The position numbers were made by a program, and so were the translations under genes. A stretch of 64,000 bases of DNA from Flavobacterium cyclinae (lineage in GTDB: Bacteria > Bacteroidota > Bacteroidia > Flavobacteriales > Flavobacteriaceae). How positions within the stretch are numbered: the stretch's first letter is position 1; each line of letters begins with the position of its first letter. The stretch covers positions 2,790,001 through 2,854,000 of the forward strand of contig NZ_CP089095.1 of assembly GCF_021172145.1 (NCBI RefSeq), in the 5' to 3' direction. Positions 1 through 9,300 of this stretch are shown one piece after another. The notes under the pieces are model-generated. The model made no database searches. It was not told the DNA's origin and was given only the letters and a program-made list of their open reading frames with translations.

Positions 1-1
1 T

Positions 2-391
2 TTAGCACTAATCAAAAATAAATCTTGCGCTTTTGAGATTAATTATCCAAAGATGAAAGCCACTATTTATTTAACTCATAAAACGGTAAATAATGATATT
101 TACAATCTATTAAGAGATGCTCAAACTCTTACCTATAATCACGTAGTAAAAGCTGATGATATTGTAGAGCAACCTTTTATTAATAATAAGAAAAAGGTTT
201 ACGGAATGTTCTATGAAGTTGGTGGTAACGCAGCTACAAATGCTCAATTTTACGCCACCGATAGCACTAAAAACTTTATTGTAGGAAGTGTTTATTTTTA
301 CGCTAAACCTAATTTTGATTCTATATTACCAGCAGCACAATATCTAAAAGATGATATGCGTAGGATTATGGAAACGTTAGAGTGGAAATAA
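2..391 (+). CDS. gldD: Gliding motility lipoprotein GldD, C-terminal part (cut by window start)
   Basis: The frame is open from base 2, so the ATG at 53 is internal and the N-terminus with its lipoprotein signal lies outside the window. The visible 129 residues match my memory of the GldD C-terminus: INYPKMKATIYLT, then LLRDAQ.LTYNHVVKADDI, KKVYGMFYEVGGNAA, and the ending DDMRRIMETLEWK. GldD is an essential accessory of Bacteroidota gliding and type IX secretion, anchored in the cell envelope; its exact biochemical role is not known. Nothing follows it on the same strand for 560 bp, so it is the last gene of its unit. The assignment is from motif recognition and I am confident of it. Confidence 0.88.
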   Translation, partial: LALIKNKSCAFEINYPKMKATIYLTHKTVNNDIYNLLRDAQTLTYNHVVKADDIVEQPFINNKKKVYGMFYEVGGNAATNAQFYATDSTKNFIVGSVYFYAKPNFDSILPAAQYLKDDMRRIMETLEWK

Positions 392-400
392 ATATTTATT

Positions 401-470
401 GTCAAGCTGAACTCGTTTCAGCTTCTATAATTTTGAAGTGAAACAGATTCTGAAACAAGTTCAGAATGAC
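401..470. repeat. Nested palindromic intergenic element (REP-like)
   Basis: Two 26-nt arms (401-426 and 445-470) are inverted copies of one another with four differences. Each arm is itself a small hairpin: 404-411 pairs with 417-424 (stem AAGCTGAA) and 447-454 with 460-467 (stem ATTCTGAA). The AG/CT versus TT/AA differences between the arms are paired within each arm, so both inner stems remain perfect. It sits 10 bp after gldD and ends 9 bp before the stop of the convergent gene, with no clear U-tract. Similar GTCATTCTGAACTTGTTTCAG elements are, from memory, common in Flavobacterium intergenic DNA. Confidence 0.75.
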
Positions 471-478
471 AAAATAAA

Positions 479-847
479 TTACATTTTTTTCGATTCGGTA
501 ACTTTGTAAGAATCACCGCCAGCAACTGCTTCAATAGTTTTAGTTAAGGATTCTATTGATTGTTTTTCTGCATCAAACTTTACTGTTGCAATTTTAGTGT
601 CAAAATCCACAACTGCTTGCCCAACACCATCTTGTGCAGCTAATTTATTTTCAATAGTTTTAGCACAACCCATTGCACAAGTCATACCGTCGATAGTAAA
701 ACTTGCTGTTTGCATTTTAGCTAAATCGGCTTCAGAAACCACTTCTTTTTTTGTTTCTTCAACCGCAACTTCTTTGTTTTCTTGTTTGCAACTTGCTAAT
801 AAAAGTGTCATTAAAAGTGCTAAACCAGTATTTTTTAAATTTTTCAT
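479..847 (-). CDS. Lipoprotein with heavy-metal-associated (HMA) domain
   Basis: This is a 122-residue exported lipoprotein: a short N-terminal hydrophobic stretch ends in the lipobox LLLASC with the lipidated Cys at residue 20. An acidic linker (about 23-44) leads to an HMA ferredoxin-like fold at 48-115. The metal site reads GMTCAMGC, so the two cysteines (57 and 61) are three residues apart rather than the usual two of MxCxxC. The start at 847 is chosen over an in-frame ATG at 892 because it places the signal sequence at the N-terminus and follows a TAnnTTTG promoter box at 897-890. It probably binds a soft metal such as copper in the periplasm; no transporter is adjacent. Confidence 0.75.
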   Translation of the reverse strand: MKNLKNTGLALLMTLLLASCKQENKEVAVEETKKEVVSEADLAKMQTASFTIDGMTCAMGCAKTIENKLAAQDGVGQAVVDFDTKIATVKFDAEKQSIESLTKTIEAVAGGDSYKVTESKKM

Positions 848-889
848 ATCAATAAATGTTAAATTATTTTCCTCGTAATAAAGACATTG

Positions 890-897
890 CAAAATTA
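890..897 (-). promoter_or_regulatory. -7 box TAATTTTG for the HMA lipoprotein
   Basis: Read on the minus strand this is TAATTTTG, matching the Bacteroidota TAnnTTTG box. It lies 42 nt upstream of the chosen ATG at 847. A TTG at 922-920 is 22 nt away, longer than the usual 17-19, so the -33 element is uncertain. The box also explains why the upstream ATG at 892, which overlaps it, is unlikely to be the start. Confidence 0.4.
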
Positions 898-957
898 CAA
901 AAATTCATAGTGCTATTTTCAAAATAAAGCCTGAATTTTGACACATAAAATCACAAC

Positions 958-1827
958 ATGGAAAACAATACAACAAAATGGTTTTTATTAGGCTTTTTAG
1001 GCTGTGTTTGGGGAAGTTCCTTCATCTTAATGCAATTGGGCTTAAAAGGTGTAAATTCGGTTCAATTAGGAAGTTTACGAATTCTGTTTGCTGCAATTTT
1101 TTTAATAATTGTTGGGTTTAAGCAAATTTCACAAATTCCATCCTATAAATGGAAATATATTGCTGTAACAGCATTATGCGGAACATTTATTCCAGCATTT
1201 TTATTTGCATTTGCCCTTTCAAAAATCGATGGTTCAATTAGCTCCATATTAAACTCCTTAACTCCATTAAATACCTTACTTGTAGGATTGTTCTTTTTTG
1301 GCATGAGTGCACAAAGAAGTCAGGTTTTTGGAGTGATTATTGGATTTATAGGTTGTGCCTTATTAGTTTTATTTGGAGATGGAGAAAACACAACTGAGAA
1401 CTATTATTACGCGATTTTAATTGTAATTGCTTCTATTTTTTACGGAGTAAATGTCAATTTAATAAAAAAATATTTATCCGATTTAAAACCATTAACAATA
1501 AGCACAGGAAACTTTTTGATTATGTTTTTTCCGGCTTTTATTGTTTTGTATTTTACAGGCTTTTTTGATATTGTTCAGGAAGTAAAAGTGCAAAAATCTT
1601 TAGGTTTTATTGCCATTTTAGGTATTGTAGGAACCGGATTTTCAAATATTTTATTCTTTAAATTGATTCAGCTTTCATCACCTGTTTTTGCTTCTTCGGT
1701 TACTTATATTATTCCTGTAGTTGCTTTTATATTAGGCAATTTATTTATGGAAGAAACACTTTCTGCAATACAACTACTAGGAGCTTTAATTGTATTAATT
1801 GGAGTTTATTTTTCGAGTAAAAAATAA
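958..1827 (+). CDS. EamA/DMT-superfamily transporter
   Basis: The 289-residue protein is almost entirely hydrophobic and can be divided into about ten membrane helices in two repeated EamA halves (about 8-140 and 150-287). The first helix carries the LGFLGCVWGSSFILMQ signature typical of drug/metabolite transporters, and the length equals the family norm. It is likely an inner-membrane exporter or permease of a small metabolite; the substrate cannot be told from sequence. The gene stands alone: the next gene is convergent and shares a terminator region at 1831-1854. The ATG at 958 is the first in frame and fits the start of helix 1. Confidence 0.85.
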   Translation: MENNTTKWFLLGFLGCVWGSSFILMQLGLKGVNSVQLGSLRILFAAIFLIIVGFKQISQIPSYKWKYIAVTALCGTFIPAFLFAFALSKIDGSISSILNSLTPLNTLLVGLFFFGMSAQRSQVFGVIIGFIGCALLVLFGDGENTTENYYYAILIVIASIFYGVNVNLIKKYLSDLKPLTISTGNFLIMFFPAFIVLYFTGFFDIVQEVKVQKSLGFIAILGIVGTGFSNILFFKLIQLSSPVFASSVTYIIPVVAFILGNLFMEETLSAIQLLGALIVLIGVYFSSKK

Positions 1828-1830
1828 AAA

Positions 1831-1854
1831 AAGCGCCCAATTTCTTGAGCGCTT
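1831..1854 (-). terminator. Rho-independent terminator of the M16 peptidase pair
   Basis: Arms 1831-1840 and 1845-1854 form a 10-bp stem around a four-base loop. On the minus strand the loop is GAAA and the only irregular pair is a U-G wobble, whereas the plus-strand RNA would have a C-A mismatch. A T-rich run follows on the minus strand (1830 down to about 1821). It therefore terminates the minus-strand unit ending at 1874, and may weakly end the DMT gene too. Confidence 0.75.
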
Positions 1855-1873
1855 ATACAATTACATTGCAATA

Positions 1874-3934
1874 TTATTTAAAATCTGCATCTGTTACTCC
1901 TTCGTTAATTTTAACTTCAGAAGTAATCAACTCGATTTCAATACCTACATTCATTATAGTTTTGTATGGGAATTTCAACCCTTTAACATCCTTATAATCT
2001 TGATAGTAAGTAGTTTGAGTCATTTTTTGACCACCTTGCTCTAACTCTTTAGCTTCAGCCACTTTAAATCCGGTTTTTACATCGTAGTAATAAGTAGATT
2101 TTCCATTTTTGATAGCATAAGCATCAGCACCATTAATATTTTCAATTCCAGTTAAAGTAAGATCTTTATCTGTTAATAAAGCTAATTCTTTAAAAGTTGT
2201 AGCTTCAGCTTGCATGTCTTTCAACTCATCATCTTTGAAATCTTTTCTTTGACCTTGTTGAACAGCATAAGCTTCTTTTTCGTTAACAACTTGTTTCATC
2301 ATAGTCATTCCCATAGCTTTCATTTCAACACCTAATTTCTTTGGAGCTGATTTTACAACTAACTCTAAATTAGTTCCTTGAACTGTACCTGAAGAAAACA
2401 CAGCTAACGTTTTTACATTTTTAACAGCTTTTTCACCACCAATAGCATTGATGTAGTTGTTTAAAACAGATTGAGCAGTAACTCCTGCAGGAATAGGTTT
2501 TTTAACTTCTGGCTTTTCTGTTGGGTTACCATATTTATCAAAATAGAAGATTGGTAAATTTTCTTTTTTACTCATTACTTCTAATCCTGGTAAAACATCA
2601 CCCGCTTTTCCAACAATAACAACTCTAGTATTATTTGTTAAGAAATATTTATTGGCTGCATTTTTAATATCTTCTGCAGTAACTGCATTAATATTTTTAA
2701 TGTAATTTTCATAGAAATCTTCAGACAATCCTTGAGTTTCTTTGTTTAAAGCATAACGAGCAATTGTTGAAGGTTTTTCAATTTGCATTACAAAGTTTCC
2801 AACATATTTTGCTTTAGCATTTTTTAAATCTTCATCAGAAACCAATTCCGTTTTCATTCTTTTTAATTCGTTGAAAAACTCAACAACAGCACTATCAGTA
2901 ACTGTATTTCTTACAGAAGCACTTGAACGGAATTTGTTAATATATTTTCCAGCACCGATAGAAGAATAAGCTCCATAAGTCCATCCGTGTTTTTCACGTA
3001 AGTTTAAGAATAATCTTCCTTCACCACCACCTCCTAAGATTTGGTTTGCTAATAAAACTGAAAAATATTCTTTATCAGTCATTTTTAAATTAGACAAATT
3101 AACCAATGAAATTTCAGATTGAACTGCATTTGGAGTATCAATAAAGTTAATTTGACTGTATTGAACGTCTTTTGGATTTGAATACGTTAACTGTGGAGCA
3201 GTTGCTTTTTTCCAAGAACCAAATAATTTTTCTACTTCTTTTTTAACTTCTTTAAAGTTAACATCACCCACGATTACTAAATACGCATTAGCTGGAACGA
3301 AATATGTATTGTAATTTAGAATAACATCATCTAAAGTAACATTTTTTAAAGTTTCTTCACTTGTGAATTCACCTGCATAATGCTCTTTTCCAAAAACCAA
3401 AACATTTTCTACTCTTCGAGCAATTGCAGTAACGCTTTTTTCATCTGCTTTTAATCCTTCGATCATTTTTTCTTTTTCCTTTTCGAATTCAGCTTGATCA
3501 AATAATGGATTTAAAGCTCCGTCTGCCATTAATTCTAAGATTCTTTTAGAATATCTTGAAAGTCCGTTTGCAGATGCACCAGAAGCATAAAAGTTAATAT
3601 TAGCACCTAAAAAGTCGATTTCTTCATTGTAAGCATCTTTTCCAATTTTTTCAGTACCATTTCCTAACATTCCGCTTAAAATGTCAGAAACTCCTTTTTT
3701 GTTACCTTCAGCATAAGGCGGATTATCTAAAGTTAAATTAAAAGAAACTCTAGGTAATTTATGATTTTCAACCACTAAAACCTTTAAACCATTTTTAAGA
3801 ACAAAGCTTTGTGGCTTGTTAATGTTAATAGTAGGCGCTGGTCCTGGTTTTGGTTGTGGTCTATCTTGTGCTTGCATAGTTATTGTTAAAAATAAACTGG
3901 CTGCTATATATATAAATTTTTTCATATTCTTCAA
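1874..3934 (-). CDS. M16-family peptidase subunit without zinc motif, with extra C-terminal domain
   Basis: A 686-residue exported protein with a signal peptide (about 1-22). Residues 35-460 have the two-lobed M16 (insulinase/processing peptidase) fold, but the helix that should hold HxxEH reads SDILSGMLGNGT, so zinc ligands are missing. An R/Y motif typical of the partner half is present (GWTYGAYSS near residue 315). Residues about 485-686 form an additional beta-rich domain that resembles LolA/DUF4292-like outer-membrane lipoprotein-sorting folds. It begins 3 nt after the stop of the catalytic M16 gene, so the two are almost certainly co-translated and form a heterodimeric periplasmic protease with one active subunit. 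A second Met at residue 4 is an equally possible start. Confidence 0.85.
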   Translation of the reverse strand: MKNMKKFIYIAASLFLTITMQAQDRPQPKPGPAPTININKPQSFVLKNGLKVLVVENHKLPRVSFNLTLDNPPYAEGNKKGVSDILSGMLGNGTEKIGKDAYNEEIDFLGANINFYASGASANGLSRYSKRILELMADGALNPLFDQAEFEKEKEKMIEGLKADEKSVTAIARRVENVLVFGKEHYAGEFTSEETLKNVTLDDVILNYNTYFVPANAYLVIVGDVNFKEVKKEVEKLFGSWKKATAPQLTYSNPKDVQYSQINFIDTPNAVQSEISLVNLSNLKMTDKEYFSVLLANQILGGGGEGRLFLNLREKHGWTYGAYSSIGAGKYINKFRSSASVRNTVTDSAVVEFFNELKRMKTELVSDEDLKNAKAKYVGNFVMQIEKPSTIARYALNKETQGLSEDFYENYIKNINAVTAEDIKNAANKYFLTNNTRVVIVGKAGDVLPGLEVMSKKENLPIFYFDKYGNPTEKPEVKKPIPAGVTAQSVLNNYINAIGGEKAVKNVKTLAVFSSGTVQGTNLELVVKSAPKKLGVEMKAMGMTMMKQVVNEKEAYAVQQGQRKDFKDDELKDMQAEATTFKELALLTDKDLTLTGIENINGADAYAIKNGKSTYYYDVKTGFKVAEAKELEQGGQKMTQTTYYQDYKDVKGLKFPYKTIMNVGIEIELITSEVKINEGVTDADFK

Positions 3935-3937
3935 ATC

Positions 3938-5263
3938 TTAGTTTTGAGCTTTGTCTTTAGCAGGAACATAATCTAAAATCATTCTTTGATTTGAGTTTAG
4001 ATATTTTTTTGCAACGTCTCTAATTTCCTCTCTTGTAATAGAACGATAAATATCAATTTCTGTATTGATTAAATTAATATCGCCATACAACATATAATAA
4101 GTAGCTAAGTTATCTGCAATTCCTTCAACTGATGAATTATTGCTTACATAATTGCTTTCAAATTTATTTTGAAGTTTTTGATAATCTTTTTCAGAAATTA
4201 ATTCGTTTTGCATTTTAACAATTTCTTCATCAATTTCTTTTAAGATAGATTCCATAGAGTTATCACCCATTGGTAATCCATAAATTAAATACATACCATA
4301 ATCTTCTTGACTATAATTGAATGCTCCAATTTGAAGTGCCATTTTTTTATCGTCAACAATTTTTTTGTAAAGTTTAGAACTTTTACCGTCAGATAAATAA
4401 GCAGAAATCATATCTAATACTCTTGCATCACGAGATTTCATTGAAGGTGTTCTGTAAGAAGCAACCAACATTGGAATTTGAATATTAGGATCTTGCCAAG
4501 TAGCTTTAAACTCTTGTGTAATTGGAGCTTCTTCTACTTTTTGACGTGTTACTGGAGCTCCTTTAGGAATAGGACTAAAATATTTATTTACCCATTCTTT
4601 AGCTTGTGATTTATCAAATTGACCCGCAATTACTAAAACAGCATTATTTGGAACATAGAATTTTTTATTGAAGGCTAAAAACTCTTCTAAAGTAGCAGCG
4701 TCTAAATGTTCCATTTCCCCAATGGTTGTCCATTTATATGGGTGAACTTTAAACATGTTTTCTTTAACTGCTTTGATTAAATTTCCATAAGGCTGATTAT
4801 CAACACGTAATCTTTTTTCTTCTTTAACTACTTCATTTTGAGTATCTACACCAATTTGATTAATTACTGGATGCATTAATCTTTCCGATTCCATCCAAAT
4901 AGCTAATTCTAAATTATTAGAAGGAAAAACTTCATAATAATAGGTTCTGTCATCTGTAGTATTAGCATTGTTGTTTCCTCCATTAGCCGTTACTAACTTA
5001 AACCAATCACCACGACCAATATTTTTTGTTCCTTCAAATAAAAGGTGTTCAAAAAAATGGGCAAAACCAGTACGATCTGGTTGTTCGTCTTTAGCACCCA
5101 CATGATACATTACCGAAGTAATTACAACAGGTGCAGAATTATCTTGATGAAGTACAACGTGTAACCCGTTGTCTAAATCAAATTCCTCAAATGTTACTTT
5201 TTGAGCAGTGGCAGTTCCACCAAGCATAAGTGCAGTACCCAAAGCCATTAAAGATTTTTTCAT
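3938..5263 (-). CDS. M16-family zinc peptidase, catalytic subunit
   Basis: A 441-residue exported metallopeptidase. After a signal peptide (about 1-21) the inverzincin motif HFFEH occupies residues 69-73, with LLFEGT following, and a downstream EVVKEEKR supplies the third zinc ligand glutamate. The length is that of a single-chain M16B subunit with N- and C-terminal lobes. The inactive partner is encoded directly downstream with a 3-nt gap. The expected role is degradation of peptides in the periplasm. The upstream 187 bp is shared with the divergent rplU gene. Confidence 0.9.
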   Translation of the reverse strand: MKKSLMALGTALMLGGTATAQKVTFEEFDLDNGLHVVLHQDNSAPVVITSVMYHVGAKDEQPDRTGFAHFFEHLLFEGTKNIGRGDWFKLVTANGGNNNANTTDDRTYYYEVFPSNNLELAIWMESERLMHPVINQIGVDTQNEVVKEEKRLRVDNQPYGNLIKAVKENMFKVHPYKWTTIGEMEHLDAATLEEFLAFNKKFYVPNNAVLVIAGQFDKSQAKEWVNKYFSPIPKGAPVTRQKVEEAPITQEFKATWQDPNIQIPMLVASYRTPSMKSRDARVLDMISAYLSDGKSSKLYKKIVDDKKMALQIGAFNYSQEDYGMYLIYGLPMGDNSMESILKEIDEEIVKMQNELISEKDYQKLQNKFESNYVSNNSSVEGIADNLATYYMLYGDINLINTEIDIYRSITREEIRDVAKKYLNSNQRMILDYVPAKDKAQN

Positions 5264-5388
5264 ACGTTATTAATTTGTTTGATATAATGTAATAAGACGC
5301 AATTTCTAAATTATGTTACAATAAATCGTTATATTTATTAAAAAAAATATCAAAATTGTAATTTTCAATCTTTTATTTAAAACAATAG

Positions 5389-5418
5389 TTGTTTGGTTTA
5401 GAATTTATTGTATATTTG
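5389..5418 (+). promoter_or_regulatory. Promoter of rplU-rpmA
   Basis: A TTG at 5389-5391 and the box TATATTTG at 5411-5418 are separated by 19 nt, which fits the Bacteroidota TTG-N17-19-TAnnTTTG promoter. The predicted start point near 5421 gives a leader of about 30 nt before the rplU ATG at 5451. Confidence 0.6.
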
Positions 5419-5450
5419 CAACCTTAAAATTTTTAACTAAAATCATTGTT

Positions 5451-5870
5451 ATGTACGCAATCGTAGAGATAGCAGGGCAACAATTCAAAGTAAGCAAAGA
5501 CCAAAAGGTTTATGTTCACCGTTTAGCTTCGGAAGAAGGAACTAAAGTTTCTTTTGACAAAGTTCTTTTATTAGATGATAACGGAAACGTAACTTTAGGC
5601 GCCCCAGCTGTAGAAGGTGCTTCAGTAGAAGCTAAAGTGTTACAACACTTAAAAGGTGACAAAGTAATTGTTTTCAAAAAGAAAAGAAGAAAAGGTTACA
5701 AAAAGAAAAACGGTCACAGACAATCATTTACTCAAATTTTAATTGAGGGAATTTCAGCTACAGGAGCTAAGAAAAAAGCAACTAAAAAAGCTGACGTTGA
5801 AGTAGCAGAGGTTACTGAAGAAGTAAAACCAAAAGCTAAGGCAACAAAAAAACCAAAAACTGAAGAATAA
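5451..5870 (+). CDS. rplU: 50S ribosomal protein L21 with lysine-rich tail
   Basis: Residues 1-103 are a standard L21: [14 protein letters not shown] at the start, a central VLLL strand, and the rRNA-binding [16 protein letters not shown] followed by [10 protein letters not shown]21 binds 23S rRNA in the large subunit. The protein is 139 residues, about 35 longer than typical L21; the extra tail is a low-complexity Lys/Ala/Glu/Val segment (about 108-139). It is followed after 19 nt by rpmA, the standard L21-L27 order, and the pair has its own promoter and terminator. Start is the only ATG consistent with the family N-terminus. Confidence 0.97.
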   Translation: MYAIVEIAGQQFKVSKDQKVYVHRLASEEGTKVSFDKVLLLDDNGNVTLGAPAVEGASVEAKVLQHLKGDKVIVFKKKRRKGYKKKNGHRQSFTQILIEGISATGAKKKATKKADVEVAEVTEEVKPKAKATKKPKTEE

Positions 5871-5889
5871 CATTTAAAAATATTACGTC

Positions 5890-6150
5890 ATGGCTCACAA
5901 GAAAGGTGTCGGTAGTTCGAAGAATGGTAGAGAATCAGAATCGAAACGTTTAGGCGTTAAGATTTATGGTGGTCAAGCTGCTATTGCTGGAAACATCATT
6001 GTTAGACAAAGAGGTTCGAAGCACAACCCAGGTGAAAACGTTTACATGGGTAAAGATCATACTTTACATGCTAAAGTTGATGGAGTTGTAAAATTCCAGA
6101 AAAAAGGAGAAAACAAATCTTATGTATCTGTAATTCCTTTTGAAGCTTAA
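5890..6150 (+). CDS. rpmA: 50S ribosomal protein L27
   Basis: The 86-residue protein begins [20 protein letters not shown] and contains the conserved [20 protein letters not shown] block, so it is L27, whose N-terminal tail reaches the peptidyl transferase centre. It starts directly at the mature MAHKKG form, with no cleavable N-terminal extension of the Firmicutes kind. It is the second gene of the rplU-rpmA unit and is followed by a strong hairpin at 6173-6200. Confidence 0.98.
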   Translation: MAHKKGVGSSKNGRESESKRLGVKIYGGQAAIAGNIIVRQRGSKHNPGENVYMGKDHTLHAKVDGVVKFQKKGENKSYVSVIPFEA

Positions 6151-6172
6151 TATAATATTATTTAGCGATATT

Positions 6173-6200
6173 AAACCTCTCCAAATGGAGAGGTTTTTTT
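6173..6200 (+). terminator. Rho-independent terminator of rplU-rpmA
   Basis: A 10-bp perfect stem (6173-6182 with 6187-6196, loop AAAT) includes CCTCTCC/GGAGAGG and runs into a T-tract to 6200. It lies 22 bp after the rpmA stop. Confidence 0.9.
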
Positions 6201-6304
6201 ATACCTTATATTTACTTTTTTTCTACACTTAAGACCAAAATCGATACTTTCTTTTTCTACATAATAACACTGAGACAAACATTAAAATTCGTTACTAAAA
6301 ACCA

Positions 6305-6340
6305 ATAAAAAAAAGCCGATGACTATAAATCATCGGCTTT
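6305..6340 (-). terminator. Rho-independent terminator of the T9SS propeller gene
   Basis: Arms 6312-6322 and 6330-6340 form a perfect 11-bp stem (AAAGCCGATGA) with a 7-nt loop. On the minus strand it is followed by a run of T (6314 down to about 6307). It is 25 bp past the stop at 6365, so it ends that gene. Confidence 0.88.
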
Positions 6341-6364
6341 ACAATTTACTCAATCTATTATCAA

Positions 6365-9300
6365 TTAATTGATAATGATTTTCTCAGTATAGTTTAATTG
6401 ATCTCCTGCTATCTTAACAACATAAACTCCACTAGACAATCCGTTTAAATCAACAGCATAACTTTCAGTAAAATCTACCGCAACAGATTTTACGATTCTT
6501 CCGTTTATATCATACATTTCTATGTTCAAATCGCCTGAGTAATTTGAAATTGCTACATTGATTATCTCTTTTGCTGGACTAGGATAAATTTTAATATTTG
6601 ACGAGTTTACAAAATCTACTCCTGAAAGGGTTGTATTAGTAAACATTCCCGAAAACACACCTCTTCCGTAAGTAGCAGCATAAACAGTATAATCATTTCT
6701 CATATCTAAATCAGTAACTTTAACATTGCTCATACCGTTATACGATTGAATCCAATTTGGAGTTGCTGAATTAAAATTATTACAATACCAAACACCTAAT
6801 TCTGTTCCAATGATAACTTCAGTAGCAAATCCACCAACATTTTTCAATGGGTTAGGTAAAATTGCTTTTACAGGAATATCAGGAAAGTTTCCTTCTTTGT
6901 TTGACCAAGTTGCACCACCATCTTGAGTATACCAAATACTTACTACATTATAGTTATGCATAGTTACAAAAATCTCATTATTAGAAGCTCCAAACTCAAC
7001 ATCAGAAATACTTCCTACGAATGAAGGACCCGTGATATCTGTCCAAGTTGGAGTTGCATTAGCTGAAGTTATGCGTAATAATTTTCCTAATCTTGTTCCG
7101 ACCAATAAAGTAGTTGAATTTGTAGTGTATGGAGAAACTGCAAATGCTGTTGGCGAAGCCGTTAATAGTGCATTAGTTAAGTTGGTTCTAGAAATTACAC
7201 CAGGCCCTTTTAAATTACTATATCTTCTAATTAGAAAAACACCAGTAGAAGTTGTATAATCTGCGTATAAAATATCTAGGTTTGAATCTAATACCATTGG
7301 AGCAATAAATGCACCATTGTTAGCATTATTATCATTATCTATAACTTTAGCAGTTACAGAAGAACCAGGCAAAGGTCTTAAATTAATACTTTCATTATAA
7401 ACATAATTAGAAATATAATATTTATCTGCATCTTGATCAAACATTGTATAAGCACCATCACCACCTTGAGATTGAACACTTGAATTTAACCCTGAACTAG
7501 CATTGCTAAAAAACTGAGTCCCATTATCTTGAGCACCTGCAGCAAAGTACTCTCCTGACAAACCACTTACTGCTTGTGTTGGCGCAACACCTACACTATA
7601 AAACTGAGTAATATTAAACCCATTTACTCTTGTAGCTATTGCCGTTGTTGAAAAAGCAGCAGTTGACAAACTTGATGCATAACTTACTCCTCCATCATGA
7701 CCAAATATGGCTTGATTAGAATTTCCTGGTCTAAATACCATTGCATGTTGATCAGCATGCACAACTGAAACTCCTGTTGCATATCCTGATGACCATTTTG
7801 AAATTGTTTGCCAAGAAGAACCACTATTTGTTGATCGATGAATATCAATTCCTCCAATGTAAACAATAGCATCATTGGTAGGGTCTACGCTAATTGTTAA
7901 ATCATAAAATGCTTGACCTCTACAAAAATCAGTTGCAGTAGTTCCATGAATAGCTGCCGGTTCAGGTAATGTTGTTACTGTTGAAAATGAATTGGTAGTT
8001 AAATAAATATTTGCCTCTCCATTTGTAGCATCTTCAGCTAATACATATATTTTATTAGGATTAGTAGCAGAAATTGCTATTTGAGTTCTTCTACTATTTG
8101 ACAAATCATATTCTTGAGTAAAATTAACTCCATCAATCGATGAAAAAATTACTCCTCCTCCATCTCCGTATAATGTACTATTCGTAGTTGCCATCCAAAT
8201 TTTATTATCTGGACCAATTTCAATATCATTTGGACAAAATCTATTTCTACCTGAGGTTAATGGCAAAGTCAATAAATCCCAATTCACTCCTCCATCTGTA
8301 GATTTATATAATCCATAACCAGGTCCACCTAAATATGTAGCTTGGTTTGCTGCACTATAAAAAGTATCTCCTACTGCAACATAGATTTCAGAAACTCCTC
8401 CATTATTTCTAACTTTAATATCATTAATATGTTGTTGACCTGGAACTAAGTTTCCTGTAAAAGCTCCTCGAACAATAGGATTTAAAGAACCTGAAACAGT
8501 TCCCGAATTAACTGCAGCCTCAAGCAAATCACCATCAGATTGAGAAATCATTATTGAAGGAATTGTAATCGTAGCATCATCGCCACCCATAGCTACTGGT
8601 GTTCCAGAAATATTATTCATCATAATAACTCCAACAGCACCTGCGTCCTGAGCAGATTTTACTTTAACTGTAAAATTACAGGAACCTCTTCTAATTAAAG
8701 CAATTTTACCATTTAATGCAGCTGCATTTGTTAAGGTTTCACAACCATCTGATGAAGGAGCAACATTATCACTAACCAAAACAATGTTTGCAGTAATTGT
8801 TGCCGCTGGAAGAGTCCCAAATGCTGTTGTAGGATAACAAGTATACTCTCCAGCAATTCCTGCAGGACTATTAATTGTTAAACTTGCTGCAGATTGAAAT
8901 GAAGTAGAACCCGTAATCCCACCAAATACTTTAGTCCAAGATGTTCCTCCATCAGTAGATTTCCAAACACCATTACCATTAACATCTCCACCTACGTAAG
9001 ATTCTCCTGTGCCTAAATAAAAAATATTAGTGTTATTTGGATCATAAGTAATAGCTGAAACCGATAAATTTTCATCAATATTTACTCTTGTCCAAGCTGT
9101 ATTGGTTGTAATATCATTATTTACCCATAATCCACCACTTACACCACCAGCAAAAACTCTTTTGAATGTTGGGTCATTTGGGTCAAACATAATAGCTCTA
9201 ACTCGTCCTCCAACATTATTAGGTCCTCTTTCCACCCAATTATTATCAGAAGCATCTCCAGGAACTCTTCCAGCAGCCAATGCTTCTTGACGTTCTCTTC

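Noticed and set aside
1799..2044. 81-codon plus frame at the end of the DMT gene
   Set aside because: It begins within the DMT coding region and continues over the terminator and antisense to the M16 gene.
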